Assembly: GCA_965238265.1 (NCBI GenBank)
Contig: OZ250185.1
Location: forward strand, 868,001 to 932,000
DNA from: JAJDUF01 sp965238265
Lineage (GTDB): Bacteria > Chloroflexota > UBA11872 > UBA12225 > JAJDUF01
Direction: 5' to 3'
Length of the DNA stretch: 64,000 nt
Program-made: the position numbers and the translations under genes
Part shown: piece by piece, positions 42,660 through 50,650 of the stretch
How positions within the stretch are numbered: the first letter of the stretch is position 1
Layout of the letters: every line of letters begins with the position of its first letter
Notes under the pieces: model-generated
The model's database searches: none
What the model saw: the letters and a program-made list of their open reading frames with translations, nothing else
What the model was told of the DNA's origin: nothing

Positions 42660-44386
42660 GCCGGCGGCCTCCCGGCTCCGGCTGGCGCCAGGCTGCGCTC
42701 GCGCATCACGAGAAAGGCCATCGGGACCGAGGAAATCAGGATCAGCGCCAGCGCCGGGGCGGCCGCTTGGGCAAAGAAGGCTTCGGAAGCCGCCGACCAG
42801 ACGGCGGTGGACAGGGTCTTGAAGCCCAGCGGCCCGAGAATCAGCGTCGCGGGTAGCTCTTTCATGGTGATGAGGAAGACCAAGGCAGCGCCCATCAACA
42901 CGCCAGGGCCGATCAGCGGCACGGTGATAGTCTGCATGACCTGGAGGGGATTACGTCCGAGGCCGCGGGCCGCCTCTTCCAACCGGGGGCTGACTTGCAG
43001 CAGCGCAGCGCGCGTCGCTCCCAAAGCCGCCGGGAAGAATAGCACCACATACGCAAACACCAGTAGCCAGACCGTCTGATACACCGGCCGCGCGTAGGTG
43101 GCGCCGAAGAATACCAGCGCCAGGGCCACGACAATCCCGGGCAGCGCATAGCCGGTGAAGCTACTACGCTCCAACGACTGACTCAGCTTCCCCGGGTAGC
43201 GGACCACCAGCACGGCGAGCGGGATCGAGCAGGCAGCGGCGACGAGCGCCGCCAATCCCGATACGAGCAGGGAATTGCGCGTGGCGCTCCATAGAATCAA
43301 GAGCGGCTCGCCAGCGCCAACGCCTCTGACGAGCCAGTAGGCCAGAATAGCACTGGGCACGCCCACGGCCACCAACGACACGCCAGCCACCAGCGCCAAC
43401 GCCAGCCACTTCCAGCGCCCCAACTGGATGGACTTGGAGCGTCGCGCCGCTCCGGCCCCGGATCGGTAGTAGCGGCCGCGGCCGCGCGCATACCCTTCCA
43501 CAATCAGGATGGCTAACGCCATCCCCACCAGCACCAGCGCGAGGAGGGCGGCGATGGTGCGGTCAAAGGCGGATTCGTACTGCTGGAAGATGATCCAGGT
43601 GATTGTCGGGTACCGCATCAGCGAGACGGCGCCAAAATCGCTCAACGTGTACAGGCCCACTAGCAGCGACCCGGCGGCAAGCGCCGGGCGCAGCTGGGGC
43701 AACGTGACGCGAAAGAGGACGGCCCGGTTCCCATACCCCAGGCTGCGGGCCGCCTCATCCAGGGCCGGGTCCAGGTTACGCAGCGCCCCTCGCACCGTGA
43801 GGAGGACATAGGGATAGCTCAACAGCGCCAGGGTCAAGGTCGCGCCGGGTAGCCCGTAAATCTCCGGCAGCCGGTCCACGCCGAACGGCCCGGCCAGCAG
43901 CTGTTGCAGGAGGCCCTTCGGCCCCAACGCGGAGACGAACAGGAACGCGCCCACAAAACTGGGGATCACCAGCGGCAGCATCGTGAGCACCGACCACAGC
44001 CGCCGCAGGGGGAGGTCCGTCCTGACGGTCAGCCAGGCGAGTGGTACGGCTATCGCCACGGAGCTGGCGGTCACGGTGAGTACCAACAACGCCGTGCGTC
44101 CTAAGGTGACAGCCGTCTGCGGGCGCAAGAGCAGCGCCCATGCTTCCTCGCTGGCGCCGGCACTGCGGATGATGAGGTACAGCAGGGGCAGGAGCATGGC
44201 CAGCCCCACGAGGAGCGCCGGAAGCAGCACCACGAGGGGCGGCGACGCGACCCGACGGGAGCGGTTCCCCAGTCGCGCGTGCTCCCCCCCAGACACACCG
44301 GCTTGCACTCCCTGGCCTCCCATCGGATTGTGCAAGCCGGTGTTGTGACCGGCGCCGAGCACGAACTGACGACTACGGGCCTGCAT
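42656..44386 (-). CDS. Ferric iron ABC transporter, fused permease
   Basis: A 576-residue inner-membrane permease of the FbpB/SfuB type with about 12 predicted helices in two homologous halves. Each half has an EAA loop that docks the ATPase: LDEAARSLGYGNRAVLFRVT and LEEAARGLGRNPLQVMQTIT. The N-terminal 45 residues are poorly conserved and partly encoded by a hairpin repeat (44296-44342), so the true start may be a downstream GTG near VSGGEH. Transport of Fe(III) across the membrane is inferred from the whole cluster. The ATPase gene overlaps its stop by 4 nt. Confidence 0.9.
   Translation of the reverse strand: MQARSRQFVLGAGHNTGLHNPMGGQGVQAGVSGGEHARLGNRSRRVASPPLVVLLPALLVGLAMLLPLLYLIIRSAGASEEAWALLLRPQTAVTLGRTALLVLTVTASSVAIAVPLAWLTVRTDLPLRRLWSVLTMLPLVIPSFVGAFLFVSALGPKGLLQQLLAGPFGVDRLPEIYGLPGATLTLALLSYPYVLLTVRGALRNLDPALDEAARSLGYGNRAVLFRVTLPQLRPALAAGSLLVGLYTLSDFGAVSLMRYPTITWIIFQQYESAFDRTIAALLALVLVGMALAILIVEGYARGRGRYYRSGAGAARRSKSIQLGRWKWLALALVAGVSLVAVGVPSAILAYWLVRGVGAGEPLLILWSATRNSLLVSGLAALVAAACSIPLAVLVVRYPGKLSQSLERSSFTGYALPGIVVALALVFFGATYARPVYQTVWLLVFAYVVLFFPAALGATRAALLQVSPRLEEAARGLGRNPLQVMQTITVPLIGPGVLMGAALVFLITMKELPATLILGPLGFKTLSTAVWSAASEAFFAQAAAPALALILISSVPMAFLVMRERSLAPAGAGRPPA
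44296..44342. repeat. Covarying hairpin family, H3
   Basis: CACCGGCTTGCAC (44296-44308) pairs perfectly with GTGCAAGCCGGTG (44330-44342). The 21-nt loop ends ATCGGATT. It lies within the first codons of the permease gene. Confidence 0.75.
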
Positions 44387-44416
44387 CGCTGAACGCCCTA
44401 CGAGGGACCCTCGACC

Positions 44417-44462
44417 GCCAGGTCTGCGCTACCATACCCCCATCGGATTGTGCAAACCTGGC
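44417..44462. repeat. Covarying hairpin family, H4
   Basis: GCCAGGTCTGCGC (44417-44429) pairs with GTGCAAACCTGGC (44450-44462) with one mismatch and one wobble; the 20-nt loop ends ATCGGATT. It lies between the binding-protein gene (stop at 44469) and the permease gene (start at 44386). Confidence 0.7.
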
Positions 44463-44468
44463 ACGTCA

Positions 44469-45551
44469 CTATTGCAGGACCCCGAGACCCCTCAGCAACT
44501 CCTGGGTTCCCCGCAGGTCGGCCAGGGATACCATGTCTATATTCGGCCGCTTGATCTCTGCCAGCGGCGTGAGGAGCCGGTTGGTCTTCACCCCTTCCAC
44601 CAAAGGATACTCGAACGTCTGTCCGGCGAAGTATTGTTGGCCAACCTTCGAGAGCATGAACTTCAGGAATTTTTCGGCGTTCGCGCGGTTCTTGGCCGTG
44701 CCCGGAATGCCGGCCCCCGCGACCATGACCAGGCTATCCGGGCCACCGGCCCGCGGGTGGTAGTTGCGAGCGGGGAAGGAGTCTCCTTCCTCCTGCAGGA
44801 AGCGGTGCAGATAGTAGTGGTTGACCAAGCCTACGTCAATCTCGCCCGCAGCAGCAGCCGCGACTTGGGGCGTGTTCTTGGGGTACACCTTGGGGTCATT
44901 GGCCTGCATCCCTTGTAGCCAATCCCCCGTCTGCGTTTCCCCCCACAGCACCCGCATCGCAGTGACCATCGCTTGGAAGGAGCCATTGGTGGGCGCCCAG
45001 CCTACCCGTCCCTTCCACTGCGAGTCCGTAAATCCGGAGACGGAGTCGGGCAAGTCGGCCTCCGAGAGGGTCTTGGTGTTGTAGACGACCGTTCTCGCGC
45101 GCCCCGACAGCCCCACCCACTTCTCCTCAGGCGACCGCGCCCAAGCGGGAACAAGGTCGGTAATCTCGGCTGGCAGCGCGCTCAGGATACCTTCGTTCGC
45201 CACCGCGCCCAGACCACCGGGGTCCTGGGCGAAGAACACGTCTGCGGGGGTGTTCTTGCCCTCCTCCAGCAGCGTCGCCGCTATTTGCGAGGTGCTCCCG
45301 TATTTCACCGCAACGGTAATCCCGGTCGCTTCCTGGAACTGGCCGATGATTGGTCCCACCAGGCTCTCACTGCGGCCCGAATACACGACGAGCGCGCCAG
45401 GGGAGCGAGGCACCTCGACTCGCTTCTCCACGACCTTCTCGACTTGCTTCTCGACGTAGCGGGCCTCGGCCTCGCCGCACGCCACCGCCAGCAACCCACC
45501 GACCGCGGCGGCGGCTCCACCCAGGTACTGTCTGCGGATCATCCCTGCCAT
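44469..45551 (-). CDS. Ferric iron ABC transporter, substrate-binding lipoprotein
   Basis: A 360-residue Fe(III)-binding protein of the FbpA/FutA type. The N-terminus, MIRRQYLGG then AVGGLLAVACGEA, has a twin-Arg-type hydrophobic signal and a lipobox, so it should be a lipoprotein. A charged linker (EKQVEKVVEKRVE) leads to the binding fold, which contains YSGRSESLVGP, the domain-crossing strands and LVNHYYLHRF with the paired tyrosines that bind iron in this family. ATG 45551 has AAGGAGG 9 nt ahead; the long in-frame extension to 45770 is rejected. It is the first gene of the three-gene importer operon. Confidence 0.9.
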   Translation of the reverse strand: MAGMIRRQYLGGAAAAVGGLLAVACGEAEARYVEKQVEKVVEKRVEVPRSPGALVVYSGRSESLVGPIIGQFQEATGITVAVKYGSTSQIAATLLEEGKNTPADVFFAQDPGGLGAVANEGILSALPAEITDLVPAWARSPEEKWVGLSGRARTVVYNTKTLSEADLPDSVSGFTDSQWKGRVGWAPTNGSFQAMVTAMRVLWGETQTGDWLQGMQANDPKVYPKNTPQVAAAAAGEIDVGLVNHYYLHRFLQEEGDSFPARNYHPRAGGPDSLVMVAGAGIPGTAKNRANAEKFLKFMLSKVGQQYFAGQTFEYPLVEGVKTNRLLTPLAEIKRPNIDMVSLADLRGTQELLRGLGVLQ

Positions 45552-45609
45552 CGCCAGCTGCCTCCTTGTGGACGGCCCCGTTTCGTGGGGACACGCTCTG
45601 ATATTTGGT

Positions 45610-45658
45610 TTGACGAACCCCGCAGATATGTTTACCGCAATGTTTTGAGATTCGTCAA
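45610..45658 (-). promoter_or_regulatory. Inverted repeat and promoter candidate upstream of the iron importer
   Basis: TTGACGAA (45610-45617) and TTCGTCAA (45651-45658) are perfect inverted repeats 33 nt apart, in the 45552-45884 divergent gap between iron import and Bfd genes, which has no coding. On the minus strand the distal arm also provides a TTGACG -35 box followed by weak -10-like TAAACA. A metal-responsive operator is possible, but the arms do not match a classic Fur box. Confidence 0.4.
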
Positions 45659-45884
45659 GGCGAATTCTGAGAAGAAGGTATATCTTACATCGCCCGGCGG
45701 ACGAACAAGCGGATGGCCTGTGGCCGGCCCGCGAGTCGCTGCCAGCGTGCGGAGATTCCAGGGGGCGCATGGCGACTATTCGGCGAGGCTATGGACATAT
45801 CTTCTATTGCCGCGAGGCGCTTATCTATGCTATCCCTAATACTGGTGCTTCGACTATACCAATTATCGTGAGGAGGTACCGGCC

Positions 45885-46133
45885 GTGTACGTGTGTCTGT
45901 GCAAGGGACTAACCGAGGCCGATATCCAGCGGGCAATCGGTCAGGAGAGCAGAATCAGCGCCACGGTGATCGCCGCCCTCGGACTCGACGATGAGGCGGC
46001 CTGCGGCCGGTGCCTGCGAGATATTGATGACCTTCTCACTCCAACCACCGGCAACGGAGCCAGCCTGCTGCCCTCACTAGCCGGCCCTCTCGCGCCGCCT
46101 ACGCCACGTCTCGCCCAATCCGGCTCCGTCTGA
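45885..46133 (+). CDS. bfd: Bacterioferritin-associated ferredoxin-like protein (Bfd)
   Basis: An 82-residue [2Fe-2S] protein. The four cluster cysteines are Cys4 and Cys6 (CLC) and Cys40 and Cys43 (CGRC), the CxC-x33-CxxC spacing of the BFD domain. Bfd delivers electrons to bacterioferritin haem and so releases stored Fe(III) as Fe(II). The final 30 residues (Pro/Leu-rich) are outside the domain. Start is GTG 45885 after GAGGAGGT. The storage protein gene lies 163 nt downstream on the same strand, matching this role. Confidence 0.85.
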   Translation: MYVCLCKGLTEADIQRAIGQESRISATVIAALGLDDEAACGRCLRDIDDLLTPTTGNGASLLPSLAGPLAPPTPRLAQSGSV

Positions 46134-46240
46134 CGGTAGTTAGCCGGCGTTGACACGGTGGCGGTGCCTCACTTGATCGCTATGATACGTCTCACCTAAA
46201 TACTGGTCATAACATTGGCAAAATAGAGATACTCCGGCTA

Positions 46241-46268
46241 GACTAACTGCCCATTCCTCCCGTATACT
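46241..46268 (+). promoter_or_regulatory. Promoter candidate for bacterioferritin
   Basis: TAGACT (46241-46246) and TATACT (46263-46268) with a 16-nt spacer, about 29 bp before the gene. The AT-rich sequence just upstream (46190-46235) has room for a regulator site but shows no clean palindrome. Confidence 0.45.
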
Positions 46269-46296
46269 GGCTTTATCTAGTCAGAAGGAGACAACT

Positions 46297-46776
46297 ATGA
46301 AAGCTAAACCGGGCGTTGTCGAAGCGCTGAACGCGATCCTTACCAACGAGCTAACCGCGATCAACCAGTATTTCGTCCAGGCCAGAATGTGCCAGAACTG
46401 GGGCTATGAGCGTCTGGCACATCAGATTCGCGCTATCAGCTTGGACGAGATGAAGGACACGGAGCAGCTGATTGACCACATCCTCTATCTCGAAGGTGTG
46501 CCCAACCTCCAGCGGCTGAACCGTGTGCGAGTCGGCGAGACGGTACCGGAGAACCTTCAGCTGGACCTGGCGCTGGAGCAGCAAGCGGTCGCTACGCTCA
46601 CCGAGGCCATTGCCCTTTGTGCCGAGGTGCAGGATTACACGACGCGGAACATCCTCGAGGAGATGGTCCGGGACGAGGAGACCCACGTGGACTGGTTCGA
46701 GACCCAGCTGGAGACAATCGAGCAGGTCGGCGTGGAGCTTTATCTGAGCCAGCAGATCAAGAAGGACGAGGGGTAG
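46297..46776 (+). CDS. bfr: Bacterioferritin
   Basis: A 159-residue haem-containing ferritin that stores iron. Numbering runs parallel to E. coli Bfr: ferroxidase ligands Glu18, Glu51, Glu94, Glu127 and His130 and the haem-ligating Met52 are all present. His54, a ligand of the second iron, is replaced by Asp in DEMKDTEQL. Asp can still bind iron, but the ferroxidase site should differ. The AGAAGGAG ahead of the ATG is strong. The gene follows bfd and is divergent from the ferric importer. Confidence 0.9.
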   Translation: MKAKPGVVEALNAILTNELTAINQYFVQARMCQNWGYERLAHQIRAISLDEMKDTEQLIDHILYLEGVPNLQRLNRVRVGETVPENLQLDLALEQQAVATLTEAIALCAEVQDYTTRNILEEMVRDEETHVDWFETQLETIEQVGVELYLSQQIKKDEG

Positions 46777-46792
46777 GGCAGGACCACACCAC

Positions 46793-46820
46793 TAGATTGC
46801 GGCTTGCGCCGCAATGACGG
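46793..46820. repeat. GATTGCGG..CCGCAATGACGG palindrome
   Basis: CTAGATTGCGGCTTGCGCCG followed by CAATGACGG, directly after the bacterioferritin gene; it could double as an mRNA end structure. Confidence 0.75.
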
Positions 46821-46917
46821 CAGGAAGCGGAGGTGCTCACCGCTGCGGATTGGGTTGCAATCTTGCATTCCGAATGCAATATTTCCACCTTCGCCTCTTC
46901 TTCACTCGCGCCTGGAC

Positions 46918-47457
46918 CTAGTTGAGGTACTTGGCCACTAAGCGCTCCAAGGTATTCCGGGTGCGGATAGTCATGGGGCCAAGCTCTGCCGCAATCCGCT
47001 TCAGATCAAGCTCAGTTTCCCTCATCCCACCGCTTGGGAGCCAGAACAACTCACGACCATGAATGTCGAGACGGTCTGCGGCCGTGCTCAACTCCAGAAC
47101 GGCCCCCGCAGCCGCCGGAGTGGGTTGCTTAGAGAGTAGCGCCACCTGGGGTTTGCCTTTGGAACGCTTGAGCTGGGCAGCCGTAAACGGTTGATACCGT
47201 GTGATGGCCCGGACCTCGTCAGCACTGCGTAGGAACGTGGGTACGTCGTAGCGCAGTGCTTGCCGAAGCCCGCTTTCGATTCGAGCACTCACGCTGGCAG
47301 GATCAGCGAGCGCCGCATCGAAGATAACGTTGCCGCTGGCGAGGAACGCCGCAACAGAAGAGAACCCCATATCCACAAAGCACGAGCAAAGCTCACCGTT
47401 CTTGATACGGCGACGGCCAAGATTCATGCCCCGGAGAAAAGCCACATATCTCTTCAC
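46918..47457 (-). CDS. DUF1697 family protein
   Basis: A 179-residue protein of the DUF1697 family: YVAFLRGMNLGRRRIKNGEL at the start, FSSVAAFLASGNVIFDA, and TIRTRNTLERLVAKY near the end are the hallmarks. The family is widespread and its function is unknown. It lies alone on the minus strand; its 3' end is 141 nt from the bacterioferritin stop. Confidence 0.8.
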   Translation of the reverse strand: MKRYVAFLRGMNLGRRRIKNGELCSCFVDMGFSSVAAFLASGNVIFDAALADPASVSARIESGLRQALRYDVPTFLRSADEVRAITRYQPFTAAQLKRSKGKPQVALLSKQPTPAAAGAVLELSTAADRLDIHGRELFWLPSGGMRETELDLKRIAAELGPMTIRTRNTLERLVAKYLN

Positions 47458-47592
47458 TGTGGTACCTCCACCATTCCCATATCCGCACTAGATAGTGGCG
47501 CCGGTGCTCGCCAGCGGGAGCAGCCGGCCAGGTAGACTATACGCAGCCCCGGCACCTGCTGCCGCACGACCACGCCGGGAGGAGACGTAAAG

Positions 47593-48585
47593 ATGACACT
47601 GCGGATCGTTGTGCTGGGCGCCGGTCACTGGCATGGCGCCTTCGACGCGGCCTATCTACGCCTGTTCGCCCGGATGCCGGCGGTCGAGGTCGTCGGTGTC
47701 CACGACGACGAGCCGGCGGTGGCGGTGGACCGGGCGCGTATCGTCGGCGCTGCCGCGTATACCGATGCGCGGCAGATGATCGAGACGGAGCAGCCCGACT
47801 TTGCCCTCAGCTTAGGCACGCACGCGACCATGCCGGCCCTGCACCGGCTCTGCCTCGATTACCGGCTGCCCTTCCTGACGGAAAAGCCGATGGGCCGCCA
47901 TGCCGACGAGGTGCGCCCGGTCGTGGAGCGGATCGAGCGCGAGGGACTGTATGCCGCGGTGGCGCTGCCGAACCGGCTCGGCCCGATCTATGCCCGCGCC
48001 AAGGCCATGCTCGCGGAGGGAGCCTTCGGCACGCCGGTGTATCTGCACTTCCGCATCATCCGGCCCACGCTCAACCGCTATCCCCAATACGACAGCCCGT
48101 GGATGCTCGACCCGGCCATCAGCGGCGGCGGCTGTCTCCGCAACCTAGGCCCGCATCCGTTCGATGTCTTTCTCAGTCTCACCAGCGAGGCGGCGGAGGT
48201 CACGGCGGCCGCCATCAGCTTCCGCGGACACAGGGCGGCCATCGAGGACTACGCTGCCGTCACGCTCCGTTCGGCCAGCGGCATCGTCGGCACGCTCGAA
48301 ACCGGCTACACCTACCCGACCGAGGGAACGGACATGGAACTGCGGATTGCGGGGAGCGAGGCGATCCTCCGTTTTGATCGGGCCGGCGCTATCATCGTCC
48401 GCGCGACGGGTGAGGAAGAACTGGCCACGTCGGCGGAAGCCTTGGCCGGCTACGATGCCCTGCTGTCCGAGACTATCGAGCGGTTCCGCCGCGGTGATCC
48501 ACCAATAGCGACACCGCGGGACTGTCTACGCGCCGTGGAGCTGATTGACGCCGCGTATCGCCTCGCCGGCGCTCCCTGGGCGTAG
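47593..48585 (+). CDS. Gfo/Idh/MocA family oxidoreductase
   Basis: A 330-residue NAD(P)-dependent oxidoreductase of the glucose-fructose/inositol dehydrogenase type, acting on sugars or cyclitols. The N-terminal Rossmann motif is LGAGHWHGAF, EKPMGRHADEV holds the conserved EKP lysine, and the C-terminal sheet domain includes GGGCLRNLGPHPFDVF with the catalytic His. The glycine loop reads GAGHWH where the family usually has GxGxxG, still compatible with dinucleotide binding. GGAGGAGA is located about 10 nt before the ATG. The next gene is on the opposite strand, so it is monocistronic. Confidence 0.85.
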   Translation: MTLRIVVLGAGHWHGAFDAAYLRLFARMPAVEVVGVHDDEPAVAVDRARIVGAAAYTDARQMIETEQPDFALSLGTHATMPALHRLCLDYRLPFLTEKPMGRHADEVRPVVERIEREGLYAAVALPNRLGPIYARAKAMLAEGAFGTPVYLHFRIIRPTLNRYPQYDSPWMLDPAISGGGCLRNLGPHPFDVFLSLTSEAAEVTAAAISFRGHRAAIEDYAAVTLRSASGIVGTLETGYTYPTEGTDMELRIAGSEAILRFDRAGAIIVRATGEEELATSAEALAGYDALLSETIERFRRGDPPIATPRDCLRAVELIDAAYRLAGAPWA

Positions 48586-48658
48586 GACGCCCCGGATTCC
48601 ACGTTTCCCCGATCCGCAAGGGGCCTGATGCCCTAATCGCGGCCCTCTCGGCGCAAGG

Positions 48659-49480
48659 CTACCGGTCCGCTTGCCGCCGGCGCAGCTCCGCCTCAAGCTG
48701 CCGTATGCGCGCCTCGGCAGCCTGGCGGGCGGCCTGCTCCGCCTGGCGGGCCGCCCGTTCGGCCAGCCGGCCGGCCTGCTCGATAGCAGCCTGGGCCTCG
48801 GCAGCCTCGCGGGCGTCCCACACCTCCTGCCAACCCTCCAGATAGGTGTCCGTGGCCGGATCGTAGAACCGCGGCCAGCCACCATCCCAACTCAGGCTCA
48901 ACGCCAACATCTCGCTATAGCCCTTCAGGAGGCCGTCCGGCGCCATGGTCAACTCGATGGGCTGGTACTCCCCACCCACTAGCCGGTCCCCGGCCAGCTT
49001 CTGCCCGTGATACTCACTCTCCTTACTCGGATCGAAGCGCCAGTATTCCGGGACTCCAATGTGGGCATAGATGTCCCGCTTCCGACCCACGTCCTCCCGT
49101 CCGGTGCTGGCCGAGCCGATCTCCAGCACCCAATCCGGCGGCTTGCCCACCTCCCAGGGCAGGTAGAGCTTGCGTCGCCGGATGGCCCGGGCATCCACCC
49201 CAAAGGCCAGGTACACGTCCGGGGAGATGCGCACATTGAGGTCAGCGGGGTCGTAGCAGATGATCGTGTTGCTGCTGAGGAAGGTATCGGGGCGCTGACC
49301 GAAGTCGGTGAACCGACTGGCGAGGAGGCCGAGGATTTCGTGGACGGGCTGTTCTTGATCCATCGCGTCAGGCTTGAGGGCCAGTTTGTGGGGATCGAAG
49401 GCGAGGCGGGCGTAGTCAATAGTGCCCTGCCGGTGGTAGGGCAGCATGGTGGCGGCGGGAGCAGGCACTGTGGTCGTCAT
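48659..49480 (-). CDS. Uma2-family (DUF820) PD-(D/E)XK-like protein, copy 3
   Basis: A 273-residue Uma2 protein. The core has IICYDPADLNVRISPDVYLA with the first acidic residue, WVLEIGSASTGREDVGRK with Glu and Lys, and VPEYWRFDP. The C-terminal third is an Ala/Arg/Glu coiled coil ending RQLEAELRRRQADR. It closely matches the copy at 52308-53105 in both protein and upstream DNA, including a TATAAT at 49515-49520. ATG 49480 chosen because it matches the start of the sister copy (MTTTV-APA). Confidence 0.85.
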   Translation of the reverse strand: MTTTVPAPAATMLPYHRQGTIDYARLAFDPHKLALKPDAMDQEQPVHEILGLLASRFTDFGQRPDTFLSSNTIICYDPADLNVRISPDVYLAFGVDARAIRRRKLYLPWEVGKPPDWVLEIGSASTGREDVGRKRDIYAHIGVPEYWRFDPSKESEYHGQKLAGDRLVGGEYQPIELTMAPDGLLKGYSEMLALSLSWDGGWPRFYDPATDTYLEGWQEVWDAREAAEAQAAIEQAGRLAERAARQAEQAARQAAEARIRQLEAELRRRQADR

Positions 49481-49514
49481 GGTGGGGCTCGGGACCGGGC
49501 GTGGATACCGGGCG

Positions 49515-49520
49515 ATTATA
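49515..49520 (-). promoter_or_regulatory. -10 box upstream of Uma2 copy 3
   Basis: TATAAT on the minus strand, 35 nt before the start, within a leader that is repeated upstream of copy 4 (GCACGCGCCTGGCGCCG on the plus strand next to it). Confidence 0.5.
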
Positions 49521-49621
49521 GCGCACGCGCCTGGCGCCGCAGTGGGGCGCGGCACGCTATACCCCCGCCTCCCCTATGCTGACGCCCAGGGGAGAGAGCT
49601 TGCTCCCCATGCAGGCTGCCC

Positions 49622-50469
49622 TCATGCCCGCCGCGAGGCAGCCGACTGCCGGTGCAGCGCGTCCGGCGGCAGCGTTGGCTCATCAGTGGCGCTGAAGCCG
49701 TTGAAGGGGGCCAACAGACCGCCATCAACAAGATAGGCGCCGCCGGTGCAGAACGAGGCATCGTCCGACGCCAAGAAGAGGACGATCTTGGCCACTTCCT
49801 CCGGCTGCCCTACCCGGCCAAGCGCGTGCATCGCGCCCATATCCTGCGTATTCTCGGCCTCTCCGCCAAAGAGGTCGTTGGCCCAACGGAGGAGCGGCGT
49901 GTCAATCGCTCCGGGCAGACCGAGTTCACCCGGATGTTGTGGCCGCCCAGGTCCAGGGCCATGTTGCGCGTGAGCGAGATCACGCCACCCTTGGCCGCCG
50001 CGTAAGCGGCCACATTGCGCTGGCTCGCTAACCCCTGGACGGACGCGGTGTTGATGATCGAGCCGCCGCCGCGCTCCATCATCACGGGAATACAGTGGCG
50101 CGAGACGAGGTAGATGCTCTTCAGGTTCACCCCGATTGTGCGGTCCCAGGCCTCCTCGGGCAGCTCCCACACCGAACCATAGGTCTGGATGGCGGCATTG
50201 TTGAACAAGATATCAATGCCGCCAAAGGCGTCTTGCGCCGCGGCCGCAATCCGGGCAGCGTCGCCGTCTTGCGAAACGTCGGCGTGGACAGCCAGCGCTT
50301 GCCCGCCATCGGCAGTTATCGCCGCAGCCACCGAACGAGCAGCCGGTTCATCCCAGTCGGCGGCCACGACGGCCGCTCCCTCGGATGCAAAGGCCGCTGC
50401 GGTGGCACGCCCGATGCCGGCGCCCGCTCCGGTGACAACCGCAACCTTGCCCGCAAACCGTTTGGCCAT
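49622..50469 (-). pseudogene. SDR family oxidoreductase with a frameshift
   Basis: Residues from ATG 50469 run normally through the SDR landmarks TGAGAGIGRATA, NNAA, the Ser of IINTAS and YAAAKGG, up to HNIRVNSVCP. There the frame changes; the rest (GAIDTPLLRWANDLFGG ... FCTGGAYLVDGGLL) continues in the neighbouring frame to a stop at 49622. One G seems to be missing in the GCCCGG(G)AGCG stretch near 49910. The two frames together make a normal-length enzyme, so this is either a recent mutation or a sequencing/assembly error. GGAGGACG precedes the start. Confidence 0.75.
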
Positions 50470-50650
50470 CGTCCTCCTCCTTCGCCAGCTCGCTTCCGCC
50501 CGGCCGCACGGGTCGCTGCGCGGCACAGGCTCAGTACACTAGAGGATACGAGGTCGGCCGTCTCAAGCCAACCCGTTTGCTCCTCGGCAGCGTATCAGCG
50601 ACACTTGACCAGCACGTAGAGTCCGGGGTGTCAGAAGGAGCCAACAGACA

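Noticed and set aside
45552..45770. N-terminal extension of the iron-binding lipoprotein
   Set aside because: The extension covers the AT-rich promoter region and would bury the signal peptide about 75 residues into the protein.
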